Assembly (NCBI GenBank): GCA_002686265.1
Contig: NZBA01000111.1
Coordinates: forward strand, 1-64,000
Source of the DNA: Planctomycetota bacterium
GTDB lineage: Bacteria > Planctomycetota > UBA1135 > GCA-002686595
Length of the DNA: 64,000 bases
Direction of reading: 5' to 3'
Shown: positions 47,335 to 55,716 of the stretch, piece after piece
Numbering within the stretch: position 1 is the stretch's first letter
How the letters are laid out: each line of letters opens with the position of its first letter
The notes under the pieces: model-generated
Database searches by the model: none
Told to the model about the DNA's origin: nothing
What the model saw: only the letters and a program-made list of their open reading frames with translations
Program-made: the position numbers and the translations under genes

Positions 47335-48323
47335 GGCCGCGCTCCGCTGAGCAGGGCCGCCAGACCGGCCGGGGCGCCATCCTCCCCCGCCAGGCGCTCG
47401 AGCAAGGGCGCCGCGGGGCGCCCCCAACGGCGCCCGATCGCCACGAGGTGCTCCCGGGTACGCCCGCTCGCCTCCCACCTAGGCGCCGTCGCACGCAGGA
47501 ACTCCTCCGCGTCGGCCACCAGGCGCAAGCCCAGGTCCCGCCCGCGGTGGGCGGGATCGACGCTCCAGGCGCAGAAGGCCACGCCGCCGGGCTGCGCGGG
47601 GCCGGGGGCGTGCAGGGGACGCGAGCGCGACAGGAAGCTGCCCCCTGCGCTCCAGGTGCGGTCGGGCCGCGAGTCCTCGCCCAAGGTCCCCTCGACCCAC
47701 TCGGCGGCATTGCCGATCAGGTCGTGGATCCCGCCGCTGGTGCAGCCGCGCTCGAAGGTGCCGACCGGAGCCAGCCGCCCCAGGCCCAACTCCAGGGAGT
47801 TGGAGACCGAGCGCGCCGCGGTCGTGCCCCAGGGCCAGGGCTGGGAGCGCGTACCGGCGGCCAGACGCACCCATTCCCGGGCCGACGGCAGGCGCATGCC
47901 CTGGTCGGAGGCGAAAGCGCGCGCCTCGGCAAGGCTCATCCAGGTCGCCGGGCGGCGGAGGTCGCCCGCGGCCCAGGGCTCCATGCCGGCGACGAGCAGC
48001 GGATCGGCCTCGCTTGGCGAGGCGGCTACCCAGGCGCGCCACTCTCCGCGCGTCACCTCGAAGCGATCTACGAGCAGGGGAGCGGGATTGGAGCAGTCGA
48101 CTCCCGGCGGCAGGGCGCCGAGCACGACGCACTCAGCGGCGGGGACGAAGGCCAGACGCTCGAGGCGAGCGAGAGGGTCGAGGGTCGCCGGGCCGGCGCG
48201 CGCCTCGGAGTCGGGGGCGACGCCGCAGGCGAGGGCTCCACAGAGGATGCCGCCGATCAGCGACGCGAGAGAGAGGCTGGAGACGACGCCCGCCGGCGCC
48301 GCGCTCCGTCGCGGTCGGGTCAC
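47331..48323 (-). CDS. FGE/SUMF1-like lipoprotein
   Basis: This 330-residue protein is predicted to be a lipoprotein (ILCGALACG lipobox after a short basic N-terminus). It contains a formylglycine-generating-enzyme-like (C-type lectin) fold: MVDRF-like opening (LVDRFEVTRGEWRAWV), RLPSAREWVRLAAGTR, PWPWGT, GGIHDLIGNAAEWVEG and a SAGGSF segment. Members activate sulfatases or modify proteins. The copper-binding cysteine pair of true FGE is not evident, so it may have another role. The GTG start, with AAGGGGGA upstream, overlaps the OmpA-like stop. The stop overlaps the rsmA start. Confidence 0.75.
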   Translation of the reverse strand: MTRPRRSAAPAGVVSSLSLASLIGGILCGALACGVAPDSEARAGPATLDPLARLERLAFVPAAECVVLGALPPGVDCSNPAPLLVDRFEVTRGEWRAWVAASPSEADPLLVAGMEPWAAGDLRRPATWMSLAEARAFASDQGMRLPSAREWVRLAAGTRSQPWPWGTTAARSVSNSLELGLGRLAPVGTFERGCTSGGIHDLIGNAAEWVEGTLGEDSRPDRTWSAGGSFLSRSRPLHAPGPAQPGGVAFCAWSVDPAHRGRDLGLRLVADAEEFLRATAPRWEASGRTREHLVAIGRRWGRPAAPLLERLAGEDGAPAGLAALLSGARP

Positions 48324-49024
48324 TCCCCCTTGGAGACGTAGATCTCGACGCGGCGATTGAAGCTCTTGTTGGCCGGGGAGTCGTTGGGCCGCAGCGGGAC
48401 GAAGGGACCGAAGCCGGCCACGGCCACGCTCTCCGCCCCCACCCCCGAGCGGATCAGGATCGCCGCCACCTCGAGCGCCCGACGGGTCGCGAGGTGCAGG
48501 TTGCCGTGGGGGAACTTCTGGAGCGTCGCGGGCCGCACGACCGGATCGTCGTCGGTGTGGCCGCGCACCCAGATGCGCCCGTGGGCGCCGACCTGGATCT
48601 CGGCCGCGATGTCCGCCAGCCGGCCCTGTCCGTCCTCGCCGACCTCCGCCGAGCCGGAGTCGAAGAGCACTGCGTCCTGCACCATGTAGAGGGTACTGCC
48701 GTCCCCGAGGGTGTACTTGGAGACCGGACCCGGGTCGTCCCTGAGGCCCGCCAACATGCGCTCGTACTCGTTCAGCCGTGACTCGAAGTCCTGGCTGAAG
48801 CCCGCGTCCAATGCCGCGACGCCGCCCATCGCCAGCTCCGTGGCGAGACGCTCGTTCTCAGCCACGATCAAGGCGCGCTCGCGCTCGACGTCGTGCAGCC
48901 GCGTCTGGTAGTGGCGCGCGAGCTCCTTGGCCTCGTCGAACTCCTCCTGGCTCACGCAGGAGGAGAGGGCGGCAGCGCACAGGCAGAGCGGCAACAGGCG
49001 GGCGGTTCGTTCGTTGTTCTTCAT
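48320..49024 (-). CDS. OmpA/Pal-like peptidoglycan-binding lipoprotein
   Basis: This 234-residue protein has a lipoprotein signal (LLPLCLCAAALSSC), a helical coiled coil (EEFDEAKELARHYQTRLHDVERERA) and a C-terminal OmpA-like domain (about residues 120-234). The latter includes VRGHTDDDPV and FNRRVEIYV, the motifs that bind meso-diaminopimelate in peptidoglycan. It therefore anchors the envelope to the cell wall. GAGGGG sits just before the start at 49024 (or 49027). It is the first gene of a coupled trio with the FGE-like and rsmA genes. Confidence 0.85.
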   Translation of the reverse strand: MKNNERTARLLPLCLCAAALSSCVSQEEFDEAKELARHYQTRLHDVERERALIVAENERLATELAMGGVAALDAGFSQDFESRLNEYERMLAGLRDDPGPVSKYTLGDGSTLYMVQDAVLFDSGSAEVGEDGQGRLADIAAEIQVGAHGRIWVRGHTDDDPVVRPATLQKFPHGNLHLATRRALEVAAILIRSGVGAESVAVAGFGPFVPLRPNDSPANKSFNRRVEIYVSKGE

Positions 49025-49200
49025 CATCCCCTCGGTGTGTTCTGTCGGGTTCCCCTCGATCGGGCTCTCGAATGCTCGTGATCCCCGGCGGCATGCGGGA
49101 TTTCGCGCTCCGCAGCCCGTCCGGTCCGAGTCTAGTCCTTCCGCGCTTCGACTCCCAAGGCGCAGAGAGGCAAAAAAACGCAGGGCGGCGATCATGACGA

Positions 49201-49226
49201 GCGCGCTCCGCGGGGGCGGAGCGCGC
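49201..49226 (-). terminator. 11-base-pair perfect hairpin
   Basis: GCGCGCTCCGC (49201-49211) pairs perfectly with its complement (49216-49226) across a GGGG loop. It lies about 105 bases downstream of the minus-strand gene ending at 49331, so it may end that transcript. The T run is about 23 bases further on rather than adjacent. Confidence 0.55.
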
Positions 49227-49275
49227 CGGGCGGTCCCCCGCCCCCGTCGCTGGCCGCTTGGGGGGCCGCGGGAGA

Positions 49276-49307
49276 GGCCGGGCGGCCGGGCGGCCGGGCG
49301 GCCGGGC
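49276..49307. repeat. Four 8-base tandem repeats GGCCGGGC
   Basis: Four perfect head-to-tail copies of GGCCGGGC (49276, 49284, 49292, 49300) lie 24 bases downstream of the gene ending at 49331. GGCC-containing units can pair with each other, so the array may fold in RNA. It is too short and regular to be a CRISPR. Confidence 0.75.
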
Positions 49308-49330
49308 CCCCGTCCGCGGGCAGTCCAGCC

Positions 49331-49867
49331 CTACTTCGCGAACATGCTGGCGAAGGGCTCCGCCAAGCTCGTCAGGTGGCCGCTGGCCACGGCGAAGGCC
49401 ACCGGCAGGCTGGCGACGGCCAGCAGAGTCGTGACGATCATCGCCGCGCGCAGGCCCATGCCCTCGGTCTGCTCTTCCTCGTCCACGGAGGCACGGGCGG
49501 ACGAGCGGCGCACGGGCTGGGCGCTCACGATCTCCTCTTCGTCGTCGATGTCGATCTCGCCGACGTCCTCGATGTCGTCTTCGATGATCGTGTCGACGTC
49601 CGAGATCTCCTCGGTGGCCATGCCGGCCTCGTCGCCCAGGGACTCCTCGTCGTCGAAGACGAGCTCCTCCTCTCCCGCGCCCACGTCGACAACGTCGCCC
49701 GAGAGCTCATCGCGCAGGGCTTCGACGTCTCCGCGCCGCAGGCGCATCGTGTCGCCCTCGCGGAAGGCACGGATCTCGCCTTCCGAGACGAGGCGCTTGA
49801 GCTCCTCTTCCTTGAGCCGCAGCTCGGACAGGGCTTCATCAAAGCTGAAGAAATTCTCTTCTGCCAC
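49331..49867 (-). CDS. Membrane-tethered excisionase-like putative DNA-binding protein
   Basis: This 178-residue protein starts with a helix-turn-helix-like segment (about residues 5-50: FSFDEALSELRLKEEELKRLVSEGEIRAFREG). It resembles the excisionase/MerR-type N-terminal DNA-binding fold. Next is a very acidic region (about 60-110, runs of Glu and Asp) and a C-terminal membrane helix (AAMIVTTLLAVASLPVAFAVASG). This arrangement suggests a membrane-anchored regulator or scaffold. The GTG at 49867 has AAGGAG 7 bases upstream, clearly better than the ATG at 49933. A hypothetical membrane protein gene lies 91 bases upstream. The function is inferred. Confidence 0.6.
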   Translation of the reverse strand: MAEENFFSFDEALSELRLKEEELKRLVSEGEIRAFREGDTMRLRRGDVEALRDELSGDVVDVGAGEEELVFDDEESLGDEAGMATEEISDVDTIIEDDIEDVGEIDIDDEEEIVSAQPVRRSSARASVDEEEQTEGMGLRAAMIVTTLLAVASLPVAFAVASGHLTSLAEPFASMFAK

Positions 49868-49958
49868 TTCGGAACTCCTTGGGAGGATCTGGGGGTCTGG
49901 GGGGCGGAGGGGCGAACCGGTCGCGGCGGCCATGGTAACGCCCGCAGAGGCGCGGGGG

Positions 49959-50432
49959 CTACGGGTCTTCGGCCAAGAGGCCGTTCTCGATAAACTGGCG
50001 CTCGAGGTCTTCGTAGGTGTACTGGGACTTGTCGTTGAAGCCGTCGAGGCGCAGATCGAGGTCGATCTTTCGCGCGCCGACCAGGCGCACGCCTTGGGTG
50101 GACGAGCTGCCGCCGGTGGCCTGGTAGATGGCCAGGTGCGGATCCACCGTATCGATCAGGTACAGGATCGAGGAGCCGGTCAGGTCGATGCCGGTCACGG
50201 CGATCATGCGCCCGTTGGAGTCGGCCGTGGACCCGCTGGACATCATCGGCGCCTGGGTCGGCGGCAGCTGGGAGTCGGGCGGGTCCTGACCAGCGAGAGG
50301 GCCCCGGGGACGGGGCGCCCCGTGGGCGGCCAGGCCTCCGACGATGAACAGGGCTCCGGCCACGAGCAGCCAGCCGGACCTGGCGGCGGGCGGGTCCTGG
50401 ACGGTGGTCGGGGGGGCGGAGGATCGGTGCAT
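49959..50432 (-). CDS. Small membrane protein, function unknown
   Basis: I do not recognise this 157-residue protein. One membrane helix (about residues 21-39, GWLLVAGALFIVGGLAA) is followed by a Pro/Ser-rich linker. A globular tail carries MIAVTGIDLTGSSILYLIDT, then RLVGARKIDLDLRLDGFNDKSQYTYEDLERQFIENGLL. The tail looks exported. It lies between a CNNM-like gene (94 bases upstream) and the excisionase-like protein gene, all on the minus strand. The start is the ATG at 50432, with a weak AAGAG-like site. Confidence 0.6.
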   Translation of the reverse strand: MHRSSAPPTTVQDPPAARSGWLLVAGALFIVGGLAAHGAPRPRGPLAGQDPPDSQLPPTQAPMMSSGSTADSNGRMIAVTGIDLTGSSILYLIDTVDPHLAIYQATGGSSSTQGVRLVGARKIDLDLRLDGFNDKSQYTYEDLERQFIENGLLAEDP

Positions 50433-50526
50433 GGCTCTTCGTGTGCGAGGCACGGCGGTCTGGCGTGGATATCCTAGCTTCGGACCGAGGTTGCGACCAC
50501 GGTCGAGAAAACCCCGGGCGGAAGGC

Positions 50527-51489
50527 CTACCAGGTGCCCAGATCCCCGGAGATCTCCTCCAGGAGGTCCTTGAGGGTCACCAGACCGCGCGGGGCCTGGG
50601 GGGTGCCGACGACGGCGGCGCGCTGGCCGCGGATGCGCAGCTCGGTCAGGGCGCGATCGACCGGGGTGCCCGGCGCCAGGCACAGCATGGGCCGCACGTG
50701 GCGGGCTGGATCGCGCGTGCCGTCCTCACCCAGAACGTCGAGCTGGTGCACATACCCCTGCAAATGGCCGGCGACATCGACCACGGGCAGGCGCGTGTGA
50801 GCGGAGGCACCCACCGCCCGCAATCGCTCCTCAATCGTTCCGTGCTCCTCCAGGCAGATCACTTCCTCCCAGGGAATCATGCAGCGCGAAAGGGGAATGG
50901 TGCGCAGCTGGAGGGCGTTGATGGCCAGGCGCTCCGCGGCCGCTTCTAGGGCGCCCAGCCGCGCTCCCTCCGCCAGCATCGAGAGTACCTCGACTCGACC
51001 CGCGCGTCGCGTGAGGTCTCGCGGGGCGAGAGAGAAGAGGCGCTCGAGCCCCGCGGTGAGCAGGCGCAGCGCCCGTTCCAGGGGCCAGAACAGCACGCGG
51101 GCCGCCGCGAGCAGGGGAGCGACGGCAAGCATCAGGGCATGGGGGCGACGCAGGAAGAGGTCCTTGGGAAAGGCCTCGCAGAATAGGAACACGATCGGCG
51201 CCAGGAGGGCGGTGACAACCAGCTCGCGGGCGCCGCCTCCGACGTCCATCGTTTCCAGGAGGTGCTCCGTACGCCAGGTCGCAATCTCCAGCACGAGGTT
51301 GTCTCCGATCAGGACCGTGGTGAGGATCGCGGCGTCGTGGCGCACGAGCCAGCGCACGAGCCTCGCTCCCCGTCCGCCCGCGGCCGAGAGCAGGTCAAGC
51401 CTCGGGCGCGAGAGGGAGTAGATCCCAGTCTCGCTCCCGCTGAACGCCGCCGAGAGGAAGAGGCAGAGGACGATCACCAGCACGGTCAT
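50527..51489 (-). CDS. CNNM/CorC-like membrane transporter with CBS domains
   Basis: This 320-residue protein has a DUF21 (CNNM) membrane core: an opening helix VLVIVLCLFLSAAFSGSETGIYSL, whose SGSETG motif is characteristic, and helices at LVVTALLAPIVFLF and ALMLAVAPLLAAARVLF. A CBS pair follows (ALRTIPLSRCMIPWEEVICLEE... to RGLVTLKDLLEEI). Homologues handle Mg2+ or Na+/Co2+. It lacks the C-terminal CorC/HlyC domain found in its neighbour. The start overlaps the neighbour's stop (ATGA at 51486-51489), so the two are co-translated. Confidence 0.85.
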   Translation of the reverse strand: MTVLVIVLCLFLSAAFSGSETGIYSLSRPRLDLLSAAGGRGARLVRWLVRHDAAILTTVLIGDNLVLEIATWRTEHLLETMDVGGGARELVVTALLAPIVFLFCEAFPKDLFLRRPHALMLAVAPLLAAARVLFWPLERALRLLTAGLERLFSLAPRDLTRRAGRVEVLSMLAEGARLGALEAAAERLAINALQLRTIPLSRCMIPWEEVICLEEHGTIEERLRAVGASAHTRLPVVDVAGHLQGYVHQLDVLGEDGTRDPARHVRPMLCLAPGTPVDRALTELRIRGQRAAVVGTPQAPRGLVTLKDLLEEISGDLGTW

Positions 51490-52721
51490 CCCTCGTCCTC
51501 CTCGCCCCCGCGCTGCTCGATGTACATGTCCACCTGGCGCACGCGCCTGCCCGAGACCTCGCGCACCTCGCACACCAGCTCCCCGCTCCGCACCCGGTCG
51601 CCGGCGCGCGGGACGCGGCCGAGCAGGGCGGTCACGAAGCCGCCCACGGTCTCGAACTCGGTGGGCACCACGCGCGCCCCGAACTCCTCGTTCCAGTCCC
51701 GGATTGAGAGGCCTCCGGCGACGCGGAAGCGCCCCTCGCCCAAGGGGACGACGGGCTTCTCACGCTCCTCCCCCTCGACCCGCAGCTCGCCCACGATCTC
51801 CTCGAAGACGTCCTCGATGGTGACCACGCCGGCCGTCCCTCCCCACTCGTCGACCACGACCGCCTCGGCCGCGCGGTCCTCCCGGAACGCGTGGAGCAGG
51901 TCCAGGACCCGGGCGACCTCGGGGACGAACTTCACCGGCATCACCAACTGCCTGACCGGCCGCGGCTTCTCGGCGAGCAGGTCGCGCAGCTTGACCAGGC
52001 CCAGGACCTCGTCACGACTCTCCTCGTAGACGGGCAGCCAGGTGAACTTGGCGGCCAGGGCCTCGCGCACGATGGGCGCCGGGTCGGCGTCGGCCTTGAG
52101 CATCAGTGCGTCGACTCGGGCGGTCATGATCTCCCTCACGCGGATGCCGCCGAGCTCGACGATCTCCGAGAGCAGGTTGGCCTCGCCAGTCTCGAGCAGC
52201 CCGTCCTTGGCCGACCGCTCCAGGACCCGGCCCAGGGTCTCCGGGGTCACCTCCCCCCCATCCCGCCGGCGCGGAGACGCCAGGCGCACGAGGGGCTCGA
52301 GGAGGGCGTGGATCAACCGGCGCGCCGGCGACATCAGGCGCAGCAGCACCGACAGGGGCCAAGATCCCGCGGAGGCCACGCCCACCGGTGCCCGCAGGGC
52401 GAGAGACTTGGGAAGGATCTCACCAGCCACGAGCACCGCCAGCAGTGCGGCGAAGCCCGAGGCGAGGCGCGCCGACTCTCCCTCGCCTATGCGGACCTTC
52501 GAGGCGAAGGCGAAGAAGGCCAGGTTGACCACCAGGTTGCACAGCGGGACGGTGACCAGGGCCTCGCGCGGTCGGGCGAGCATGGCGCGCACGCGCCGGC
52601 CGGCTCCTGCTGCCTGGGCAGGCGACAGGCTGAAGAGTGCGGTCTCCGATGCGCTGAAGAAGCCCGACAGGCCGAGCAGTCCGGCGAGCAAGATCCAGAG
52701 CTCGAGCGGGGTCTCGCTCAC
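51486..52721 (-). CDS. CNNM/CorC-like membrane transporter with CBS and CorC/HlyC domains
   Basis: This 411-residue protein has a DUF21 membrane core (LWILLAGLLGLSGFFSASETALFSL with the SASETA motif, LVAGEILPKSLALRAP), a CBS pair (REIMTARVDALMLKADADP, GLVKLRDLLAEKP, TAGVVTIEDVFEEIVGEL) and a CorC/HlyC C-terminal domain. The family exports Mg2+/Co2+ or has been called hemolysin. It is the longer partner of the gene at 50527-51489. Its GTG start overlaps the histidine kinase stop (GTGA), linking the kinase and two transporters in one operon. Confidence 0.87.
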   Translation of the reverse strand: MSETPLELWILLAGLLGLSGFFSASETALFSLSPAQAAGAGRRVRAMLARPREALVTVPLCNLVVNLAFFAFASKVRIGEGESARLASGFAALLAVLVAGEILPKSLALRAPVGVASAGSWPLSVLLRLMSPARRLIHALLEPLVRLASPRRRDGGEVTPETLGRVLERSAKDGLLETGEANLLSEIVELGGIRVREIMTARVDALMLKADADPAPIVREALAAKFTWLPVYEESRDEVLGLVKLRDLLAEKPRPVRQLVMPVKFVPEVARVLDLLHAFREDRAAEAVVVDEWGGTAGVVTIEDVFEEIVGELRVEGEEREKPVVPLGEGRFRVAGGLSIRDWNEEFGARVVPTEFETVGGFVTALLGRVPRAGDRVRSGELVCEVREVSGRRVRQVDMYIEQRGGEEDEG

Positions 52722-54202
52722 GCGCCGCCGCCTCGTCGCAGGGGAAGCTCGAGCTCGGCCCGAAAACCGCGGCCCTGCTCACTGGCAAAGCGCACCCGTC
52801 CGCGATGGTTGTCCATCACGCTGGTCACCAGGGCCAGACCGAGCCCGGTCCCTTTCCCCACGTCCTTGGTCGTGTAGAAGAGGTCCGCCACGCGCTCAAG
52901 GACCTCGGGGGCGACGCCCGGGCCGTCGTCCTCGACGCTCAGGCACAGCGTGTCTCCGCGGCGTTCGACACGCACGTCGATGCGCCCCGGGCCGCCGCGT
53001 TCCTCAAGAGCGTCGAGGGCGTTGGCGAGCAAATTCAAGACGGCCTGGCCGAGCTCGCTCTGGATCCCCTGCACGACCGCCGCGTCGCCCTGCTCCTCGT
53101 GCAAGACCATCTCGACCCCTGCCCGCTCGGCGCGCAGGAGCACGAGGGCCACGGCGTCGCGCACGGCGTCGGCGGCGACGAAGGGCCGCTCGCCATGTTC
53201 GCGCGGAGTGAAGCGCAGCATCTTGGAGACCGTGCCCTGAATGCGCTCGAGCCCGTCCTGCAAGAGCAGCAGGTAGCGCTCACGCCGCTCCTCGGTGAGG
53301 TCTCCGCGTCGCAGGGCTTCGAGGGCTCCCAGGAGCCCACCGAGGGGGTTGTTGATCTCGTGGGCGATGCCCGCCGCCAACTCTCCCATCGACGCCAGTT
53401 GGCGCTGGCGGATCGCCGCCGCCTCGGCTTGGCGCGCCTGGCGGGTGGCGAGGGCGACCTCCTCCTCGAGGCGCTCGTGGAACGCCTCCACGTCGCACAT
53501 CATGGCGTTGAAGCCGCGCACGAGATCGGCCAACTCGTCCCCGCGGTCGGGTTCGGCCAGGCGCACGGCCAAGTCTCCCGAGCGCACCCGCCGCGAGCCC
53601 GCCGCGAGGGCCTCCACCGGATCGAGCACGAAGCGCCGCAGGAAGGCGAAGGTCCCCAAGGTCAGGAGTAGGGTCGAGCCGACGAACCACGGCACGAGAC
53701 TGGCGAGCACGGCGCCGGGTTTCACGACGGCCCCCACCTGGAACCAGCAGGCGCCCCAGACCTCGCCCGCCGAATCCACGATCGGCAGGGCCAGGCCGCG
53801 CGAGCCGGGTACCGGCCGGGCGGCCTCGACGGCTTGGCGCAAGTTCGTCAGGACGCTCTGCATCTTGAAGCCGGCCTCGCGATGCGCGCTCCCGACCGGG
53901 TTGATGAAGGCGCCCTCGGGGCGGATCGTCCCGTCGGCGCCAACGCTCAAGTTGCGGTGCAGGATGATCGCGTCGGCATACTCGCTCCAGAAGGGCCACT
54001 GGAGGATCTGCTGCACGCCGAGATCTCCCTCGGGGCTGATGGTCGTGTGGATGGTCTTGACCAGCTCCCCGGCGAACTCCGACAACTGGGCCTGGCGCTC
54101 ACGGGTCAGGTGTCCGGTCAAGAACCACAACCCCACGCCGAAAACCCCCACGTTGACGAGGGCCACCAGCGAGAGCACTCGCAGGCGCAGCGAGATCCTC
54201 AT
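52718..54202 (-). CDS. Sensor histidine kinase with extracytoplasmic domain and HAMP
   Basis: This 494-residue protein has two membrane helices (about 7-29 and 167-190) enclosing a periplasmic sensor region, a HAMP domain (about 190-245), a HisKA domain with the phosphorylated His at H281 (IAHEINNPLG) and a HATPase domain (N-box NLLANALDA near 390, G1 EDDGPGV, G2 KGTGLGLALV). It autophosphorylates and passes the phosphate to a response regulator, but none is adjacent. Its stop overlaps the downstream CNNM-like start. Upstream is the GspF/PilC gene, 28 bases away. Confidence 0.93.
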   Translation of the reverse strand: MRISLRLRVLSLVALVNVGVFGVGLWFLTGHLTRERQAQLSEFAGELVKTIHTTISPEGDLGVQQILQWPFWSEYADAIILHRNLSVGADGTIRPEGAFINPVGSAHREAGFKMQSVLTNLRQAVEAARPVPGSRGLALPIVDSAGEVWGACWFQVGAVVKPGAVLASLVPWFVGSTLLLTLGTFAFLRRFVLDPVEALAAGSRRVRSGDLAVRLAEPDRGDELADLVRGFNAMMCDVEAFHERLEEEVALATRQARQAEAAAIRQRQLASMGELAAGIAHEINNPLGGLLGALEALRRGDLTEERRERYLLLLQDGLERIQGTVSKMLRFTPREHGERPFVAADAVRDAVALVLLRAERAGVEMVLHEEQGDAAVVQGIQSELGQAVLNLLANALDALEERGGPGRIDVRVERRGDTLCLSVEDDGPGVAPEVLERVADLFYTTKDVGKGTGLGLALVTSVMDNHRGRVRFASEQGRGFRAELELPLRRGGGA

Positions 54203-54230
54203 CGGTTGGGCATTCGTGGCATGGCTTGGG

Positions 54231-55379
54231 TCACATGCTGCCGAGGGTGCTCATGATCTCCAGGAGCGGCATGAATAGGGCGACGACGATGAACCCGACG
54301 ATCCCGGCGATCAGCACCAGGAGCGCGGGTTCGAGGAGCTTGAACATGGCCTCGATGCGCCGATCCACCTGCACCTCGTAGGCGTCCGCGACCTTGAGCA
54401 GCATGCGGTCGAGCTCGCCGGTCTCCTCACCGACGTCAACCATGTTGACGACGAGGTCGTCGAACAGGCCGGTCTCCCCCATGGGCCGTGCCAGGCCCTC
54501 TCCCTCGCGCACCGTGCGCCGGATGTCCTCGATCCCCGCGCGCAGGACGTCGTTGGTCGTCGCGCCACGGATGATCCCGAGGGCGTCGAGGTGGGGAACG
54601 CCCGCCTGGATCAGGGTGCCGAAAGTGCGCGTGAAGGTCGCGATCAGCGAGTGCGAGACGACCCCGCCGATCACCGGCAGCTTGAGGAACAGGTTGTGGA
54701 TCGAGTACCGGTAGCCGCCGCCGCGGCGCATCATCGCTCCGTGGAGCATGAGCAGCGCGGCGGGCACTCCGAAGGCCACGTACCAGTAGTGGACCGTGAA
54801 GTCGCTGATGTCGAGCAGCATCTGCGTCACGCCGGGAAGCTCGACCGAGAAGGAATCGAAGATCTCCTTGAAGCGCGGGATGACCCAGACGATCACGGCC
54901 GACATGACGGCCATGGCGACCACGAGGATGACCGCCGGGTAGATCATCGCGCCACGGATGTTGGACTGGATCTCGGCCGCCTTCTCGCGGAAGGTCGCCA
55001 GGCGCTCGAGGATCTGGTCCAGGACGCCGCCGGCCTCCCCGGCGCGCACCATGTTCGAATACAGGTCGTCGAAGACGCCCTCGTGCTTGGCCATCGACTC
55101 CGAGAGCGGCGCGCCGCCGGAGACGGCCTCCACGAGGTCACCGAGGACGAGCTTGAAGGGCCCGGACTGAGTCTGCCCCTCGAGGATCTTGAGGGCCTTG
55201 ACGACCGGGATGCCGGCCTCGACGAGAGTCGAGAGCTGGATCGTGAAGTCGGTGACGAGTTGGGCGTTGACGCGCTTGCGCCGCCTGCGCGGAGCCCCCG
55301 AGGGAGGTTGGGCGCTGCTTCCCCCAGACGGGCTCGGGCCGCGGGGGGTAGGTGCGCTGCGACGGATTTTCTTGGCCAT
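54231..55379 (-). CDS. Type II secretion / type IV pilus inner-membrane platform protein (GspF/PilC)
   Basis: This 382-residue protein has the duplicated T2SSF domain: TDFTIQLSTLVEAGIPVVKALKILE near the N-terminus and IATFTRTFGTLIQAGVPHLDALGIIRG in the second half, with membrane helices at about 160-190, 210-230 and the C-terminus. It forms the inner-membrane platform that connects the ATPase to the pseudopilus. A basic Pro-rich tail precedes the first domain. ATPase genes lie 338 bases or more upstream on the same strand and the histidine kinase follows. Confidence 0.92.
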   Translation of the reverse strand: MAKKIRRSAPTPRGPSPSGGSSAQPPSGAPRRRRKRVNAQLVTDFTIQLSTLVEAGIPVVKALKILEGQTQSGPFKLVLGDLVEAVSGGAPLSESMAKHEGVFDDLYSNMVRAGEAGGVLDQILERLATFREKAAEIQSNIRGAMIYPAVILVVAMAVMSAVIVWVIPRFKEIFDSFSVELPGVTQMLLDISDFTVHYWYVAFGVPAALLMLHGAMMRRGGGYRYSIHNLFLKLPVIGGVVSHSLIATFTRTFGTLIQAGVPHLDALGIIRGATTNDVLRAGIEDIRRTVREGEGLARPMGETGLFDDLVVNMVDVGEETGELDRMLLKVADAYEVQVDRRIEAMFKLLEPALLVLIAGIVGFIVVALFMPLLEIMSTLGSM

Positions 55380-55716
55380 GAGTGTGTGCGCGCCGGGCTC
55401 AGTCGAATCGTCGAGAATGGCTGGGTTCCAAGGAAGCCGCCAGGGGCCACAGGGAAGCCGCGGGCGAGCGTCCGCGGAGTTCGTCGAGGGTGTTCATGAG
55501 CAGCACGGCTGGCAGCCGGTTGGCGTCTTCCTCGCGGGAAGCTGGCAGCCCGTTGGAGACGGACAATCGAAAGACGCAGCCATCTTCGTCGCTGCCGGGA
55601 GGGTGAATGCGATCCGGGCAGGCGGCCTTGGTAGGGCCGTCGAGCACGGATCGGGGGGTCCGGCGCCGCAGCGGCGGAGAGGGCGAAGTCGGAGTAGGGC
55701 GTTGTTCAACGGGCTG
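55380..55716. other. Gap between pilus ATPase and GspF genes, with direct repeats
   Basis: This 337-base stretch is the only large gap inside the pilus/secretion block. It contains two direct near-identical copies of GCTGGCAGCC-GGTTGG/CGTTGG at 55508-55523 and 55541-55556 (15 of 16 bases identical). An 82-codon minus-strand frame with no recognisable features lies here and is not called as a gene. The repeats may be operators for gspF. Confidence 0.45.

Larger units (their letters stand above)
49025..49330. other. Intergenic region upstream of OmpA-like gene
   Basis: This 306-base gap contains a strong hairpin (49201-49226) and a tandem GGCCGGGC array (49276-49307), both described separately. 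A run of seven T (minus strand, 49172-49178) lies about 23 bases after the hairpin. No coding region was seen. Confidence 0.5.

Noticed and set aside
55399..55647. 82-codon minus-strand frame in the pilus gap
   Set aside because: No start signal, domain or conserved look; treated as non-coding.
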